Shown in pieces: positions 23,590-35,560 of a stretch of DNA of 64,000 nt. The translations under genes were made by a program, and so were the position numbers. The notes below the pieces were generated by a model. The model did not search any database and was not told the origin of the DNA. It saw nothing but the letters and a program-made list of their open reading frames with translations. Source of the DNA: Neonectria sp. B-13 (lineage: Eukaryota > Ascomycota > Sordariomycetes > Hypocreales > Nectriaceae); assembly GCA_002682825.1 (NCBI GenBank), contig NOKP01000002.1, positions 2,821,063 through 2,885,062 on the forward strand, in the 5' to 3' direction. The number at the start of each line of letters is the position of its first letter. Within the stretch, counting starts at the first letter, position 1.

Positions 23590-24561
23590 CTACTCTAGTT
23601 CGTCCTTCCACGGAATGGAGACCTGAGCACCCTTCCGCGCAACTGTCAGGGCTGCGGCCTTGTTAGCGGCGGCCACGGCAGCCTCGATGTCAAAGTCACC
23701 GTCCTTGGCGGCCACGGCGGCGAGGGCGTAGGAGCCGACAAAAGTGTCACCCGCCGCAGTGGTATCGACGACTGAAGTCTTGGTCGCGGGCAGTAGCGCA
23801 CTCTTGCCAGCCTTGTTGGCAAAGTACACACCGCGGCCCCCGAGTGTGATGATAACATTGCCAACGCCGCGCTCAATAAAGACGCCACCCACACGGACGA
23901 GGCCCGTGAGGTCGTCCAGATCTGACTCGGAGCAGCCTGCAAGGATAGCGGCTTCGGTCTCGTTGACAACGAGGTGGGCAAGGCCATCATAGGCGTCGGC
24001 GGGCAGCTCCTGGGCAGGGGCCGGGTTCAAAAGGACGGGGACACCGGCCGTCTTAGCGGCCTTGAGTGCCTGCATGACAGTGTCGAAGGGGATCTCAAGC
24101 TGCATGATGAGTAGGTCAGGTCGGGGCCCAGGCAGGGTCTCGAACTCCTCAGGGCACAAGGAATGATTGGCCTCGGGGGAGAGGATAATGCGGTTTTGGC
24201 CCGAAGGCTCGTCAACGACGATGATGGCGATACCCGTCTTGAGGCCTTCTCGAGCAGCAACAGCATCAACGGCAACGCCATAGGAGCGGAGGCTATCCAG
24301 AAGCAGAGTCCCGTAGGTATCTGCACCCACAGCACCAACCATGGAGACGACGGCCGAAGGGTGGGACAAGTCCGAGGCGCGGGAGAGCTTGCCGCAGGCG
24401 ACGGCCTGGTTGGCGCCCTTACCGCCAGGGGAGGTGGTGAAGTGGTTTGAGGTTAGAGTCTCGCCGGGGAGCGGGTGGTGGGGGACATAGGAGACGAGAT
24501 CCATGTTGAGGGACCCCAGGATGGTGATACGAGGGGGGGTCGAGGAGGCCATGGCGGGCAT
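23590..24561 (-). CDS. RBK1: Ribokinase (PfkB family)
   Basis: Cytosolic carbohydrate kinase that phosphorylates D-ribose at O5 with ATP, feeding ribose into the pentose phosphate and nucleotide pathways. Single exon of 323 aa, the usual length. The N-terminal substrate site ILGSLNMDLVSYV and the PfkB signature SPGGKGANQAVACGKL are present. The C-terminal signature DTTAAGDTFVGSYALA carries the catalytic Asp (GAAGD-type motif, here AAGD) and the anion hole. A second ATG three codons in (24552) sits in a better Kozak context and may be the true start. The gene converges on the 639-aa unknown gene. Confidence 0.95.
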   Translation of the reverse strand: MPAMASSTPPRITILGSLNMDLVSYVPHHPLPGETLTSNHFTTSPGGKGANQAVACGKLSRASDLSHPSAVVSMVGAVGADTYGTLLLDSLRSYGVAVDAVAAREGLKTGIAIIVVDEPSGQNRIILSPEANHSLCPEEFETLPGPRPDLLIMQLEIPFDTVMQALKAAKTAGVPVLLNPAPAQELPADAYDGLAHLVVNETEAAILAGCSESDLDDLTGLVRVGGVFIERGVGNVIITLGGRGVYFANKAGKSALLPATKTSVVDTTAAGDTFVGSYALAAVAAKDGDFDIEAAVAAANKAAALTVARKGAQVSIPWKDELE

Positions 24562-24954
24562 TGGCTGATCAGGTGTTATCTGTCCGGGGGATTGGTTGAT
24601 TCAGATGAGGCCCAGCGATCTAGGTAATCTGATGACTTGCAACGAGGTAAGATTGCCGAGTTGGGAAGGCCACGCCGGGAATGGGGCCGAAGTTGGAGGA
24701 GCTTTCGAATGGGGGCGCACAGAGAAAGGTAGAGAGGGAAGAAAGGGGGCCAATAGGAAAGCAGTGCAGTGCGTGAGACAACAGAGGAGGAGCTTGTGTG
24801 CCTTGTGGTGAGACCTTTGGGTTGGCTTGAATATGTGAGGTTCAGTTTCCTTAAGTGCGGTGAAGGAGTGGAGTGAGTCGCCGCGTCGGGTCGGGTGGGT
24901 TTCGTCGGGTGGGTTTCCTCTGGCGGTCTAGCGGGCCACGATTGTTTTGAAATA

Positions 24955-25080
24955 CTACTTAGTACTAGGAGTAGGTAGGTAGGAGCTCCACATAAAATAC
25001 GGAAGTACACAGGCCTACTACCTACTAGGTACCCCACTGGCAGGTGCCTACTTACTACTAGTAGTAGGTGGTAGGTACAT
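24955..25080. repeat. TACCTA/TAGGTA palindromic cluster
   Basis: Dense interspersion of GTAGGTAGG, CCTACTACCTACTAGGTACC and the perfect palindrome TACTACTAGTAGTA (25053-25066). The words resemble those at 3921-3936, 10380-10410, 13741-13755 and 35864-35880. Confidence 0.75.
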
Positions 25081-27042
25081 TCATGCGTTTACCGATCATG
25101 AGGTGAGGTGCAAGTATCAAGCTGGGTACTAGGTAAAGTAAGTACGTCATCATCTTGAAGCAAGCAGTTCACGAGGCGAGTACCTTATGTGGGCGGGTAC
25201 TTCCCATCTGACGGTTTCCGTTAGATGTAGAACTTGCAGGACTACACCCCGTGCCTGACAAAAGGGGCCAACTTGAAGTTAAAACTAGGTAAGCAGTCCC
25301 ACATTTCTCTTTACCAACACCTGGTTCATTTGAACTCAGCTCAACTCCTCTCAACCCACATTAGGAGCACCGGCTGGACTGTATATGGCGCCGTCTACAC
25401 AGTTCGTGCACCATAGTCCTGCATGTTCGCTCTGTCTTGATACTTCCCATGTGTCGCCCTGTGCTGTCATCGGTACAGCATGCACAGTAACTGCCCCGTC
25501 ACGCGCTACAGCAGCGGGCGGGCGGTCATGCAATGCGCCGCTGGCCAAGCGAACGATCGATCCGCGAGATCCTGTCAACTCCTGCAGTATCCGCCTTCAG
25601 CCTTCGGGGCCAAGGAGTCGGTTTTCCTTTTTCCCCGTTCTAGTCTCCCCTCATACACCCCGTTCATTTTCAGTATCCCTATGCGCACTCCCTCCCACTT
25701 GACAATGATTACGTAGCTGCATTCTCGACTTGTAGCTGAGCAGCATGTATTTACCTCGCTTCCTTGGAGGCGCTCAAGCCCTGTGTACTAGTGTCAAGGG
25801 CCGACCTCTCAGCCGGGATAGAAAAAGAAAACACTGACGGAGCTGCAGCAGCAAAACCTGGCTTGGAAGTGGGGAGGAGCAACAAGCAAACGGTAAAGGG
25901 GTATCTCTTTGGGAGCAATCCACTAATCAAAACGAACAGCAGGCAACTCGGAACGGAGCGAAGGCGTGAGGGTGGCCTGTCAAACCGGGCTGCTGGGAAT
26001 CTCAGTTCAGTTCTCCTCGCCTCGCCCGTTTATACCTAGTCCGGTTCACCACGTGGGAGAAGCGAGAGGATGCGCAGTCTGCGGACGACGACGGAAATGT
26101 CGCTTGATGCATCCATACATCCATCCAATTACCTTCTTTTCTCTTCTTCTCTTCTCTTCTCCCCTCAACGCGCTCGTCCCCCTCAGTTGTCGGTCTGCGC
26201 GGCGGCGCATGCTAATTAGCAGCTAATTTCTTGAACCGGCGGGAGCCAGTCTGCGCTAACAAAGACAGTCTGGGAGCTTGGGGCCTCTTTGCCTGAACGC
26301 TCAGCTAATGACCTACCAGCTACCAGCGCTATAGCCGTCGTTCCATGTTTCCCAGCCAGTCCAGTGTATAGCGCAGTACTTCGTACACGACATGCTTGGA
26401 CTGGCTCTAAGCCAAAGGATCGGACTATCTAGTGGCGGGCCACCAGGACACTAGCATGGCTAGCACGGCAACCCTGTCGGGACTCGGGTCGGCTAAGAAC
26501 ATCAACTATTCGTACAAATCATCTGTCGTCACGTCAGGTCCCTGATTTTTGGTTTTGGCCCGCATATGGCACATGGCATGGCACAGTCCACCATCCATCC
26601 ACCGGTTCCACTCACACCCACCTGCCGCAAGCGGAGTGCGATAGGCTGTAGGGTGACCGCTGTCAAGCCTTTCTTTGCCTGACGACAACAACGACGACGA
26701 CGGCGACGACGACGAAGAAACAAGATGCAGGGCGAGCTTGCGAGGAGGGGGAAAAGGAATTATCGCGCCAATCCAGGCTAACGCGGCAACTATCGTACAC
26801 CTCTTAACCTTAGCCTTGCGTCTCTGCCTGTCTGATATAAGCGGGCCCTCCTCGTGTGAGCTCGTTTGCCCCGTCGTTTCGTCTTCCTCGGGCGGCCCGG
26901 TCGAGGACGGAGTCCAGAAAGGCCCTAACATTGACCAACAGCTTCATAGTCTCTCGACTCTCTCTGCATGGAAAAGTCGATCGACGAGATGCCCAACTCC
27001 GCCTTGAGTCCATTGAGGCCGCAAGAAACACCCAGGAAACAC

Positions 27043-27130
27043 CCAAGTGATCCCAAGTGGTCCTTGAGGGTCTCCAAGTGGCCCCCATGTGGTCCTCATG
27101 TGATCTTCAGAGTCGTCCTAAGTGGTCACC
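27043..27130. repeat. Degenerate AAGTGGTCC short repeats
   Basis: Five or six imperfect copies of a CAAGTGGTCC-like word (variants with GATCC, GCCCC and GTCAC endings) are spaced about 10-20 bp apart. Confidence 0.6.
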
Positions 27131-27900
27131 GGATGACAGATGGACCCCGTACGATGAGGGCATGGACACTCGATGTAGACTCGGGCTGACACATCCTCAA
27201 CATCGTGCCTCTCAACCTCTGCCAAGCCAAGGTCCGAGAGTGGTGCCGTCACAGCCAAAATGTCGGCTGCGACATACGCCCCCTCTTCCGCCCAGTCCTA
27301 CTGTCTGTCTGCCCAAGCCGGAGACACGTAGGCTGACTAGAGCGGTCATCAATGCCAGAGGCATTGCTGTGAGCCTGTGATTTGTAAGTTGAACTCTGGA
27401 CTGCGTGAGACAAGCCCAGAGTCAAGCCCAGAGTCGGTGCGGTCTGGAACCGCAACTCATCCAAAGTCCGAGCCCTTGAGTACTTGCGGGAAAGAGGTAC
27501 CTGCCTTGTTTGCACTTGCCTCATGAGTCGCGTTGACATTTCTGCAACATGGGCCACATGAAGTACTAAGGTGTAAGGCACTTGCTTCCGAGGCAGGCAG
27601 GATGAACAACGCCGAAGGAAGGACCAACTCGATTCAGTCTAAGAAAGGCTTCCTCAAGCTGTCAATCACTTGACAGATTCTGGCCCGGTTCACCTCAGTA
27701 CTATCTTCAAACTTCTTCAAACTTCTTCAACCTGCTTAGCCTCACCCACCCCTTCAGGCTCCGTAAAAATCCCAAACTATCCAACCTTGCAGTTTTTGCA
27801 ATCCTTCAAGCTCAAAAACTTTGCTGACTCTCGCCACCTTCACCACATTCACTACCTCTACCACTCCCCCGGCTATTCAGACGACCCCCATTCAGCCTTC

Positions 27901-30353
27901 ATGGAGCTCATCTTCTCCAAAGCCGTCGTCGAGTTTGGCGTAATCGTCTTTGTTGTGATGCTTGCCATAACACACTGGCGAACAAAGCCGACACTTCCTC
28001 TTCCTCCTGGACCTCCTGGAGAATTTCTTCTTGGCCATACCCGTTTGATTCCCAAGGACAATACAGCAGAAGTCTATGCAAGGTGGTCAAAGGAGTACAG
28101 TATGTCCAATCAACCCCTTGGCCAAATTGTCGGTGGTTTCGAGAGACTCTAACGGGAACGGGAACCATAGATTCCGATATTATCCACGTCAAGTCGCTCG
28201 GCCAGTCCATTGTCGTTCTCAACAGCGTCGACGCAGCCAGGGATATCCTCGAACGCAAAGGCGCCAATTTCTGTGACCGTCCCAAGTTTACCCTTCTAGA
28301 AGTGTAAGTCCCCCCCCCCTTTTCCCGGGCTCCACCTTGCCCCTGCTACTGGACCGCCAACCGTTTACACAGTTTGGATTGATAGCATGGGTTGGGGGAA
28401 GACCCTGACCTTCCTTCCCTTTGGCGATCGATGGCAGATGCACCGGAAGTTGCTGCAGACTTCGTTCAGCAACACAAACGTCCGAAGGTGGCATAAACTT
28501 CAGGTGACTGAGGCGCGGCGGACAGTTGGCAACATTCTGCGACGTCCTGATGGTTGGGAAACCTCCCTTCGCCGACTTGCCGTGGCCATTGTTCTCCAGG
28601 TGAGCTACGGGACTGAGGTCCCGCACGACGATGACCCATACATCCAGATCGCGAACGACGCGATGTACGCCACTGGTAACGGTGGTGCTCCGGCCAACAG
28701 CATTGTCGACTTAGTTCCCACAGGTACGAGGCGCTTCGGGTTTCCCGTGTAATGGAAGGCTCCAGTCGAAATGGCTTCTGATTCTTGCAGCTCGTCACTT
28801 ACCCGACTGGCTTATTCGAGACTGGTCTCTTCGGTTTGCACGACAATGGCGGTGGGCCATCCAGAAACTCCACGACGTCCCATTTGCCGTTGCGCAGGCG
28901 GAACATGTGAGTAGCCACCGGTCCGCTTGCGACCCAGACCCCGCCCTGACTCGTGTTTGCGTCCCGAGAGTATAATAAACGACAAGAGTACTGACGCCCG
29001 CTGACAAGGATAACATGGGCGACAATACGTCGTTGGCACATCAATTGTTGAACGTGTACGAGGCCAACGTGGCGCTGGGCAGCAAACAAGAATGGACACT
29101 CGACGACATCAAGGGTGCGGCAGGAGCTGTCTTTATTGCAGGGGCCGACACAGTAAGTCAACCTGAGCAAAATGCTGTTTACTTTGATTACTCAACAATA
29201 AACACTCCAGACATGGGCTACCTGTGTTATTTTCATTCTCAATATGGTGCTTCATCCGGAAATCCAAAAGAAAGCCCGAGACCAACTCGATTCGGTTATC
29301 GGCCCCGACAGGCTGCCCGAGTTCTCGGACAGGGGCTCCTTGCCTTACATCGAACACATCGTCCAGGAAATTTATCGGTAAGTTGCCCGTCCAACGTTTT
29401 GAATGTTTACCTGGCGAGAGAGATTTGGAAATGGGAATTTAGAATTTAGACTGAAGCCATGTTTCCATGACGAGCAGCTGGTCGCCTCTGGCGCCGCTAG
29501 GTAAGCCTTGCGTTGCTGAGCCGGACCCTGGCAACCTGAACGCCGGCAGTGTGCTGACGCGAGCCCGCGACACCAGGGATCCCTCACAAGTCGCTTCGGG
29601 ATGACGTATACCGAGGCATGTTTATTCCCAAAGGTATGTGGAGGAAGTGCCACTGCGTGCAACGGCTATGAGGCATCGTGACTCACTCCATGTGTTTGCA
29701 GGGTATGATGCTTGGCATGTCGCCATCTCCCAACGACGTGGATGAGTCTGATAAGCCCCAGGACCGTGGTGTACGCCAACGCCCATGCCATGGCGCACGA
29801 CGAACGGATTTACCAGTCGCCCCACGACTTCAATCCCGACAGGTATCAGCCGCTGGCCAACGGGGCACCGGGTGAGCCATTCCCCGTTGGGAATTTTGGG
29901 TTTGGACGACGGTAAGTAGTGCGAAGCCCCAGGCCCACTGACCCTGGAGCCCGTTCCGTGCTCATGCGTTTTCTCCCTCTCTCCTCAGTGTCTGTGTTGG
30001 CCGCTTCCTCGCCGACAACAGCGTCTGGATCATGGTAGCCACCATGCTCTCCACGCTCGAGTTCCACAAGAAGGTAGATCAAGCTGGGAGGCCCGTTGAA
30101 CCGCGAGTTTCGTTTACCAATGGGGGTACATGGTATGTTGCCCTTCTCACCTGGCCTGGTTCTCCCCCCTCTCTTCTCGCTCCTCGCTCCTCGCTCCGTC
30201 CTCGCCCCTCTATCCCCACAAACCCCATGCTTGACCGTGACGGGACGCTCTGCTGACATGGGTGCTTTGGGGGGAAATAGCCACCCCCAGCACTTCGAGT
30301 GTTCCATTAGACCCAGAAGCCCCAAATCATTGGTCCTTGTTGGACCAAACTAG
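27901..30353 (+). CDS. Cytochrome P450 monooxygenase
   Basis: ER-anchored haem-thiolate monooxygenase, 514 aa in my model. Exons: 27901-28099, 28171-28303, 28386-28723, 28791-28906, 29009-29152, 29211-29377, 29478-29500, 29577-29633, 29702 (one base), 29762-29911, 29989-30132 and 30281-30353. An N-terminal membrane anchor is followed by the proline hinge LPLPPGPPG. Helix I reads AGADTTWAT, the ExxR motif is EIYR, and the haem loop FGFGRRVCVG has the ligand Cys. The IPKG motif is restored only if the base at 29702 is kept as an exon. The overall layout resembles OrdA-type fungal P450s; the substrate is unknown. No synthase genes lie nearby, so a biosynthetic cluster is not indicated. Confidence 0.9.
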
Positions 30354-32660
30354 GTAGCGGCACGGGTACTGGCGAGTTACGTTAGTTAGCCCACGCCGAA
30401 CCGAACCCCGGGGCCGTGGGAAAGCTGATTTCTGCGCTCGAGCGGACCCTGAGTCGAGCAACAGACGACTGCCATTCAGATACCCAAAAGAAAAAAAATC
30501 CCATTTCAAATTTGTTCCTTCATGTCACATGCTGCTGGATCCAGCCTCACATGTACTTCGTAGCCCTGTGATGGCCGGTATACTCGCTTCGTACTCCTTA
30601 ATTCCCCCTTTTCTCCTATTTTTCGCGTCTCGAAGGCGACGGGCTAACACCGGACAATGGCCACTGGGATGCGCGTAGTAGGTGGGAGGGGACCATTGCC
30701 ATGTGGCGAACAAACAACATACAGCCCCCGGTCACACTAGACTGAGGGCTGTGCCAGCAAAGCACCGAGCTGATTATTGGCCGGCTGCCCCATCCTCAAA
30801 TTCATGGCTGTGAATTTGCTTTGGGATTGCATTGGCAGCATGCCGGTAGACGTCGCCACCAGGCGCCGTTTCTCACTAGTCTCCAAATGGGGAGGGCTCG
30901 GGAAAAGAAAACTTGGCCCCTCGAACAGGGACATCGACCGGAAGCCTGAGAGATCCACGCTTCCCGCGCAATGCCAACTCCATGGTCGGACCCGCGCTTC
31001 TTCGGCCACGCTGGTAATTAAGGCGTAGGACTTGGGCGGCCCAGCCGGGATGCAGGTCGGCACCCAGGAGGATTGTGATTGTAGCCTTCCCCCCAGGTCA
31101 GCCTGGAAGCAAGGCCCCCCACGGGTGTCGAATGATGAATCAGATTATCCTGCTGCTACTGCCCAAGTGACATCCGCCCTCTTTCTTGCACCTATGAAGT
31201 CCATGCAGCATGTAAATCGCGCACAGATGCTGGGCCGGGAGATCTCACACAAGGAAGCATGGCAGGTAGGCTGATGTCGCATCTCTGCCAACCCACTTAC
31301 TCACCGCGCCGTGTCCTAGAGGTTGGTGGTGGAGTGATACCACATCTGGAGCCACACCAAGCGCCCAAGGCAGCCTCTGTCTTTGGTCGGCGTCTCCAGC
31401 CCTGAGGCTGGCCCGGCAGGGGGTGATGCATTGTTCAGACTGGCGGGTCCCGAGCCCTAGTCTGACGCCCCCTCCCGGGGAGAACGAGCGAAACCGAGGC
31501 GACTCTATTCATAGTCAACTCTTGGTCATAGACTTGCGGTCCTCATGGGTCGCCATTTCTAGCCTCCTTGCCTCCCCCCGTGGAGCTCTGCTAGCCAAGC
31601 CAAGGTTGATTTTTCGAGACAACCCATTCTAGCTCGACGACGCCGTTTGTCTTTGTTGGACCAGACAAGGGCCAGACAAGTTGTCTAGATAGCTCTCCAC
31701 CTAGCTCCGCTAGTGTAGACTTGAGAACCTGGCTGCGCGAACAGCAGACGAGGTCCGGAGCCAGGTTCAGCAAGGGTCGCTCATTGCGCAAATTCAGCAA
31801 GGAATGCCCATGCAACATGCTCAGTGAGGAGAGAGTACATCGTGTGCACTCACTTGTAATAATTACCCTCCAAAAAACAGTATCGTGGACTTAGGATGCC
31901 CTCATGTTAAGGGGTCCCTGCACCTGCTGGGACTACTGCCTCTGCTCACGCCCATGGCCCACATAACTATGGCTGTCACCTGGGCCGCAGCGCCCTGCAA
32001 GTTGAGCTTAGGTTTCGTCGTGACAATCACTCCGACAAGTCGGTCTGTTGGATGTACTTCAGATCGGATGCAAGGAGTCGGGGTGGGGGTTCATCGTCGT
32101 CTTGATGGTTGCGCGAAACTTCGCCCGAGTCAACCGGTGTGAGTCGGTACAAGGCAGACACTGGACAGCGAGAACCGTCCGAGAGCGGCATTAGAGGGAT
32201 TGTCTTGGGTGTTAGATTAGATACTTCTGCCAACAAGACGCGGAACGCCGTGTGGCTGTCGGAGTGCAGGTCTCGGCTCAGTGGCTTTTGAGCCGCCAAG
32301 CTGCATGCTGAACAAATTCTCAGCAACAACATGACCAGTCAACATGTGCTTCGACGCCTGACACGGGGTCTGATCTCAATCGTTGAATGAGACATTGGCG
32401 GAACCGCAAGCAACGGGCTCAGACTTCTGTGCCGTCTGGACCAGCCAGGTGGGCAGGGCCATAGCACATCCTCAGTATCACAGTGACAGACTGTCAGTTT
32501 GATAACCCGGGATTCAGAGCGGTGGGAGTAGTCAGCTGCGATTTCGGTGAGATCAATGATCCATCACTCTTGTGACTGCCGCCAGTGCTTTTTTAAAGGG
32601 TCCACAGCCGTGCCTTCTTACCCGACATCCATTCCATTCACCTCTGTAGAAGTCTCGCTC
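30354..32660. other. 2.3 kb intergenic interval, no gene seen
   Basis: It lies between the P450 and the permease on the same strand. It holds a GTACTTCGTAG word at 30553-30563 and a TTTTTTAAAG TATA-like stretch at about 32588-32597 upstream of the permease. No coding frame with family resemblance was found. Confidence 0.6.
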
Positions 32661-34449
32661 ATGTCCAAAGCTTTTTGGACTAGAAAACGTGGACGCAACT
32701 GCCCAATTAAACAAATGGATCACCAAACGATGCGGGTTGACAGTGACCTGGAGGCAAACCTCGAGCCCCTGCCGTCTGGTCAGATGCTGTCCTCGGACAG
32801 TGTCCAAGCCACAAGAGGTGCCGAAGATGGCAACAGCGAGATGTCCGTGGAAAAAGGACCATTATCCCTTTCAAAATGGTATCGGAAACTGCTTGACGCT
32901 GGCGTGGAAGAGAATGGGATTCAGCCCATCCCGGCAGAGGAACGAACGCAGACGCAGTACAACAACTTGTTCACTGTTTTCTTCACCTGCCTCCTGTGCG
33001 TGTTGCCGTAAGTTGCCCCAGCCCCCTACCTCAAGGAAACGTTGTTAACAACAGTAGGTTACCAACGGGCGCTCTTGGAACTGCAGTTTATGGACTGAAA
33101 CTCCGAGACGTGTCGTTGATCATCATCTTCTTCAACATCGTGACGTGCATCCCACCGGCATTTATCGGTATCGGAGGGGTTCAAACGGGCATGCGGCAGA
33201 TGGTCCAGGCTCGATATTCGTTTGGGTAGGAATCCTTTCTCCGCCTCAAATCTTAGGAAAGAGATTGACAAGAAAAAAAACCAAAAACAGGCTCTTCTTT
33301 GGAATGATCCCACTCCTGCTCAATGCTGGAACGGTGACTGGCTTCACGCTGATCGGGTCCATCGTTAGCGGGCAAGCCATCGCAGCGGTGAACCAAGGTG
33401 CTCATATTAGTGTCAACGTTGGGATTGGGATCGTCTGTGCCCTAAGCTTCGTCACTGCGTTCCTTGGGTATCGGGCTATCCATATCTGGCAGCGGTGGCA
33501 ATGGCTACCCAACTTGATCGGCATCGTGATTGCAGTTGGATGCGGAGGCAAGCATCTCGCCCATCAGGCTGAAGCAGGGCCGGCAACCGTAAAGGGAGTT
33601 GTCGGGTATGGTAGCTTGATGGCTGGGTACTTTATGACGTTTGGTGGGACGGCCTCCGACTTCACCACTTATCACAGTCCGAAGGGATCCAAGTAAGTGG
33701 TTTCTCTCCATCAACCCCCCTTAAGGTTTCAACGACGCTAACGAGTTTCAAGACTCAAGATCTTCACCTATGTGTACCTGGGGTTGCTGACCCCTTCCAC
33801 GCCACTTCTCATCCTCGGTGCGGCGATAGGGGGTGCTATGCCTAACGTTGACTCATGGCAGACAGGATGGGACGCTTACGGGATTGGTGGTGTCCTGGCC
33901 GAAATGCTTCGACCAGCCGGCGAGTTCGGAAAGTTCGTGCTCGTAGTTCTCGCGTTGAGCGTCGTCGGCAACATGGTTTTATCCAATTACTCGGTCGCAC
34001 TGTGCCTGCAGATGCTTCTTCCGATATTCGCCAAGGTTCCCAGGTTTATTTTCATTATCATCACGATGGCCCTCATGATCCCCATGGCCATCTATGCCGC
34101 GAAGGAGTGGGCGACATCCCTTGAAAATTTTCTAGGGGTCACCGGGTACTGGGCCGGGTGTTTCGATGCCGTCGTTATCGAGGAACTGTTGGTGTTTAGG
34201 AAGATGGACTACACATCCTATGACCCACGAATCTGGAACAAGGGGCGAAGTCTTCCTCCAGGATTCGCAGCCATTGGTGCTTCGCTCGTGAGCCTTGCGC
34301 TAGTAATCCCTTCAATGGATACAACGTGGTTCACCGGGCCCATTGGTGAACACATTGGCGACGTTGGGTTCGAGGCGGCATTTGTTGTCACGGCCCTCGC
34401 ATACTACCCACTGCGCAACTTGGAAATCAAGTGGTCGGGTCGTGTGTGA
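32661..34449 (+). CDS. NCS1 purine-cytosine permease, Fcy2-like
   Basis: Plasma-membrane proton symporter family for purines, cytosine or related nucleobases. Exons are 32661-33007, 33058-33225, 33291-33692 and 33753-34449, giving 537 aa; introns of 50-65 nt include GCTAAC and GATTGAC branch sites. The N-terminal cytosolic tail leads to ARYSFG and a series of about 12 membrane segments. LPTGALGTAVYGLKLRD and GTASDFTTYHSPKGSK agree with the Fcy2/FcyB branch. An alternative start at 32715, in a better context, gives 519 aa, and an in-frame ATG also lies upstream at 32556. The gene converges with RIB7 (307 bp between stops). Substrate specificity within NCS1 is inferred only. Confidence 0.92.
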
Positions 34450-34756
34450 GAAATCGGGACACCCAGTGGGTGTGTTGTGGGGCTGATATCAGGATCCGAT
34501 GAAGTCGGATGCAGGCATGGAGAGAGATCCGGGGTCATGGGGTTGTGGTATGAGTTGCATAGGAGGAGGAAGGGCGGTGGGATGTTTCATTTGATGCTGA
34601 CCTGCGTGAGATCGGAGAATACATCCCCGAACGAGATAAGAGAAAACAGAGAAGTATGTAAACGGATGAATGAAACGGTTCAACAGAAGGGGACCGGTTT
34701 CTCAAAAGTGAACAAGGGGCGGGAGCTCGAGATATTTATATGGGTGGTATCCTGCA
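34450..34756. other. Convergent 3' intergenic region
   Basis: It separates the stop codons of the permease and RIB7 and presumably holds both 3' UTRs. No other element was seen. Confidence 0.6.
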
Positions 34757-35560
34757 CTAGGGATGCAGCTTCCCACATAAAACAACATCCTCGCCAAAGG
34801 GATGCCATGACACATCCGATAGTCTCGCAACTGGGATAGGGGTGCCAGCGGAGTCCTGGAGGCGACGTGGAGATACGACGACACTCCCTTGACCGAGCCA
34901 GGTGGGTGCAATGGTAACGATGATGGAGTCGACCAAGGCGTGGAACTTTGGATCCAACAACGAGTTGATGATTTGGCCACCCCCCTCGACCATGATGCTC
35001 GACAGGCCTTCCCGGAACAGTACGTCGAATACGACGTGCCAATCAAAGCGCATCCTCCCGCCAGGAGCAGACGATGTGGCAGCTAAGGAAATATACTTGC
35101 CGCCAAGTTGTTCAAGAAGAGCTACGTTGGCGGCAGGCAAGGCATGCGCTTGCACCCCAGTCAAGACAAAGGGGGCTAGCCCGTGGCCGAGGCGGGCAAG
35201 CTCGAGGACCTTATCCGCTGGGTCTGGAGTCCAACGAAGATGGGGGTCGACAATGATGGGACGGGGTTGGCTTGCAGCGCCGGTGATGCGGCAGTTGAGA
35301 GCAGGCGAATCGGCTAGGAGAGTGGAAACCCCGATCAGGATGGCGGCATGACGAGAGCGGATGTAATGGGTCATAGCTTTGGATCGGGGCCCAGAGAGCC
35401 GGGTCCGAACGCCGGGGGCAAGGGATAGGGACGAGTCGAGTGAGGTTGCGAAGGTGAGCGTCACAAACGGCCGGGATATCGACGTTGGAGCCTGCGGCGG
35501 AGGCAGTCGAGGTTCCAGAAGCGCTGCCGAGGCGGCGGGGAAAGTGAGAAGCTCCGTCAT
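34757..35560 (-). CDS. RIB7: 2,5-diamino-6-ribosylamino-pyrimidinone 5'-phosphate reductase
   Basis: Second step of fungal riboflavin synthesis: NADPH-dependent reduction of the ribosyl side chain of the diaminopyrimidinone phosphate to ribityl, in the cytosol. Single exon, 267 aa. RibD C-terminal (reductase) features are in order: RPFVTLTFATSLDSSLSLA near residue 30, then THYIRSRHAAILIGVSTLLAD with the substrate-binding segment, NCRITG, and the NADPH-binding VEGGGQIINSLL near residue 205. I chose the first real ATG at 35560; the frame stays open about 110 nt further upstream, but without an ATG. Length matches yeast Rib7. Confidence 0.94.
   Translation of the reverse strand: MTELLTFPAASAALLEPRLPPPQAPTSISRPFVTLTFATSLDSSLSLAPGVRTRLSGPRSKAMTHYIRSRHAAILIGVSTLLADSPALNCRITGAASQPRPIIVDPHLRWTPDPADKVLELARLGHGLAPFVLTGVQAHALPAANVALLEQLGGKYISLAATSSAPGGRMRFDWHVVFDVLFREGLSSIMVEGGGQIINSLLDPKFHALVDSIIVTIAPTWLGQGSVVVSPRRLQDSAGTPIPVARLSDVSWHPFGEDVVLCGKLHP

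Larger units (their letters stand above)
24562..27900. other. 3.3 kb intergenic interval between ribokinase and P450
   Basis: No gene supported on either strand. It contains a cluster of TACCTA/TAGGTA words with the 14-bp palindrome TACTACTAGTAGTA (24955-25080), one CACGTG near 26050, an exact GTACTTCGTAC at 26376-26386, AAGTGGTCC-like short repeats (27043-27130), a 12-bp direct duplication CAAGCCCAGAGT at 27411-27434, and TTCTTCAAAC repeats just before the P450 (about 27708-27735). Confidence 0.6.

Noticed and set aside
27670..27900. N-terminal extension of the P450
   Set aside because: The frame is open upstream but contains no ATG; the first ATG at 27901 gives a normal membrane anchor.
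29577..29911. The P450 as a frameshifted pseudogene
   Set aside because: All other motifs and joins are intact, and a two-intron solution restores the exact family length at this site, so a splicing explanation is preferred.
27901..35560. P450 + permease + RIB7 as a secondary-metabolite cluster
   Set aside because: No synthase, no cluster regulator adjacent, and RIB7 is a primary-metabolism gene.
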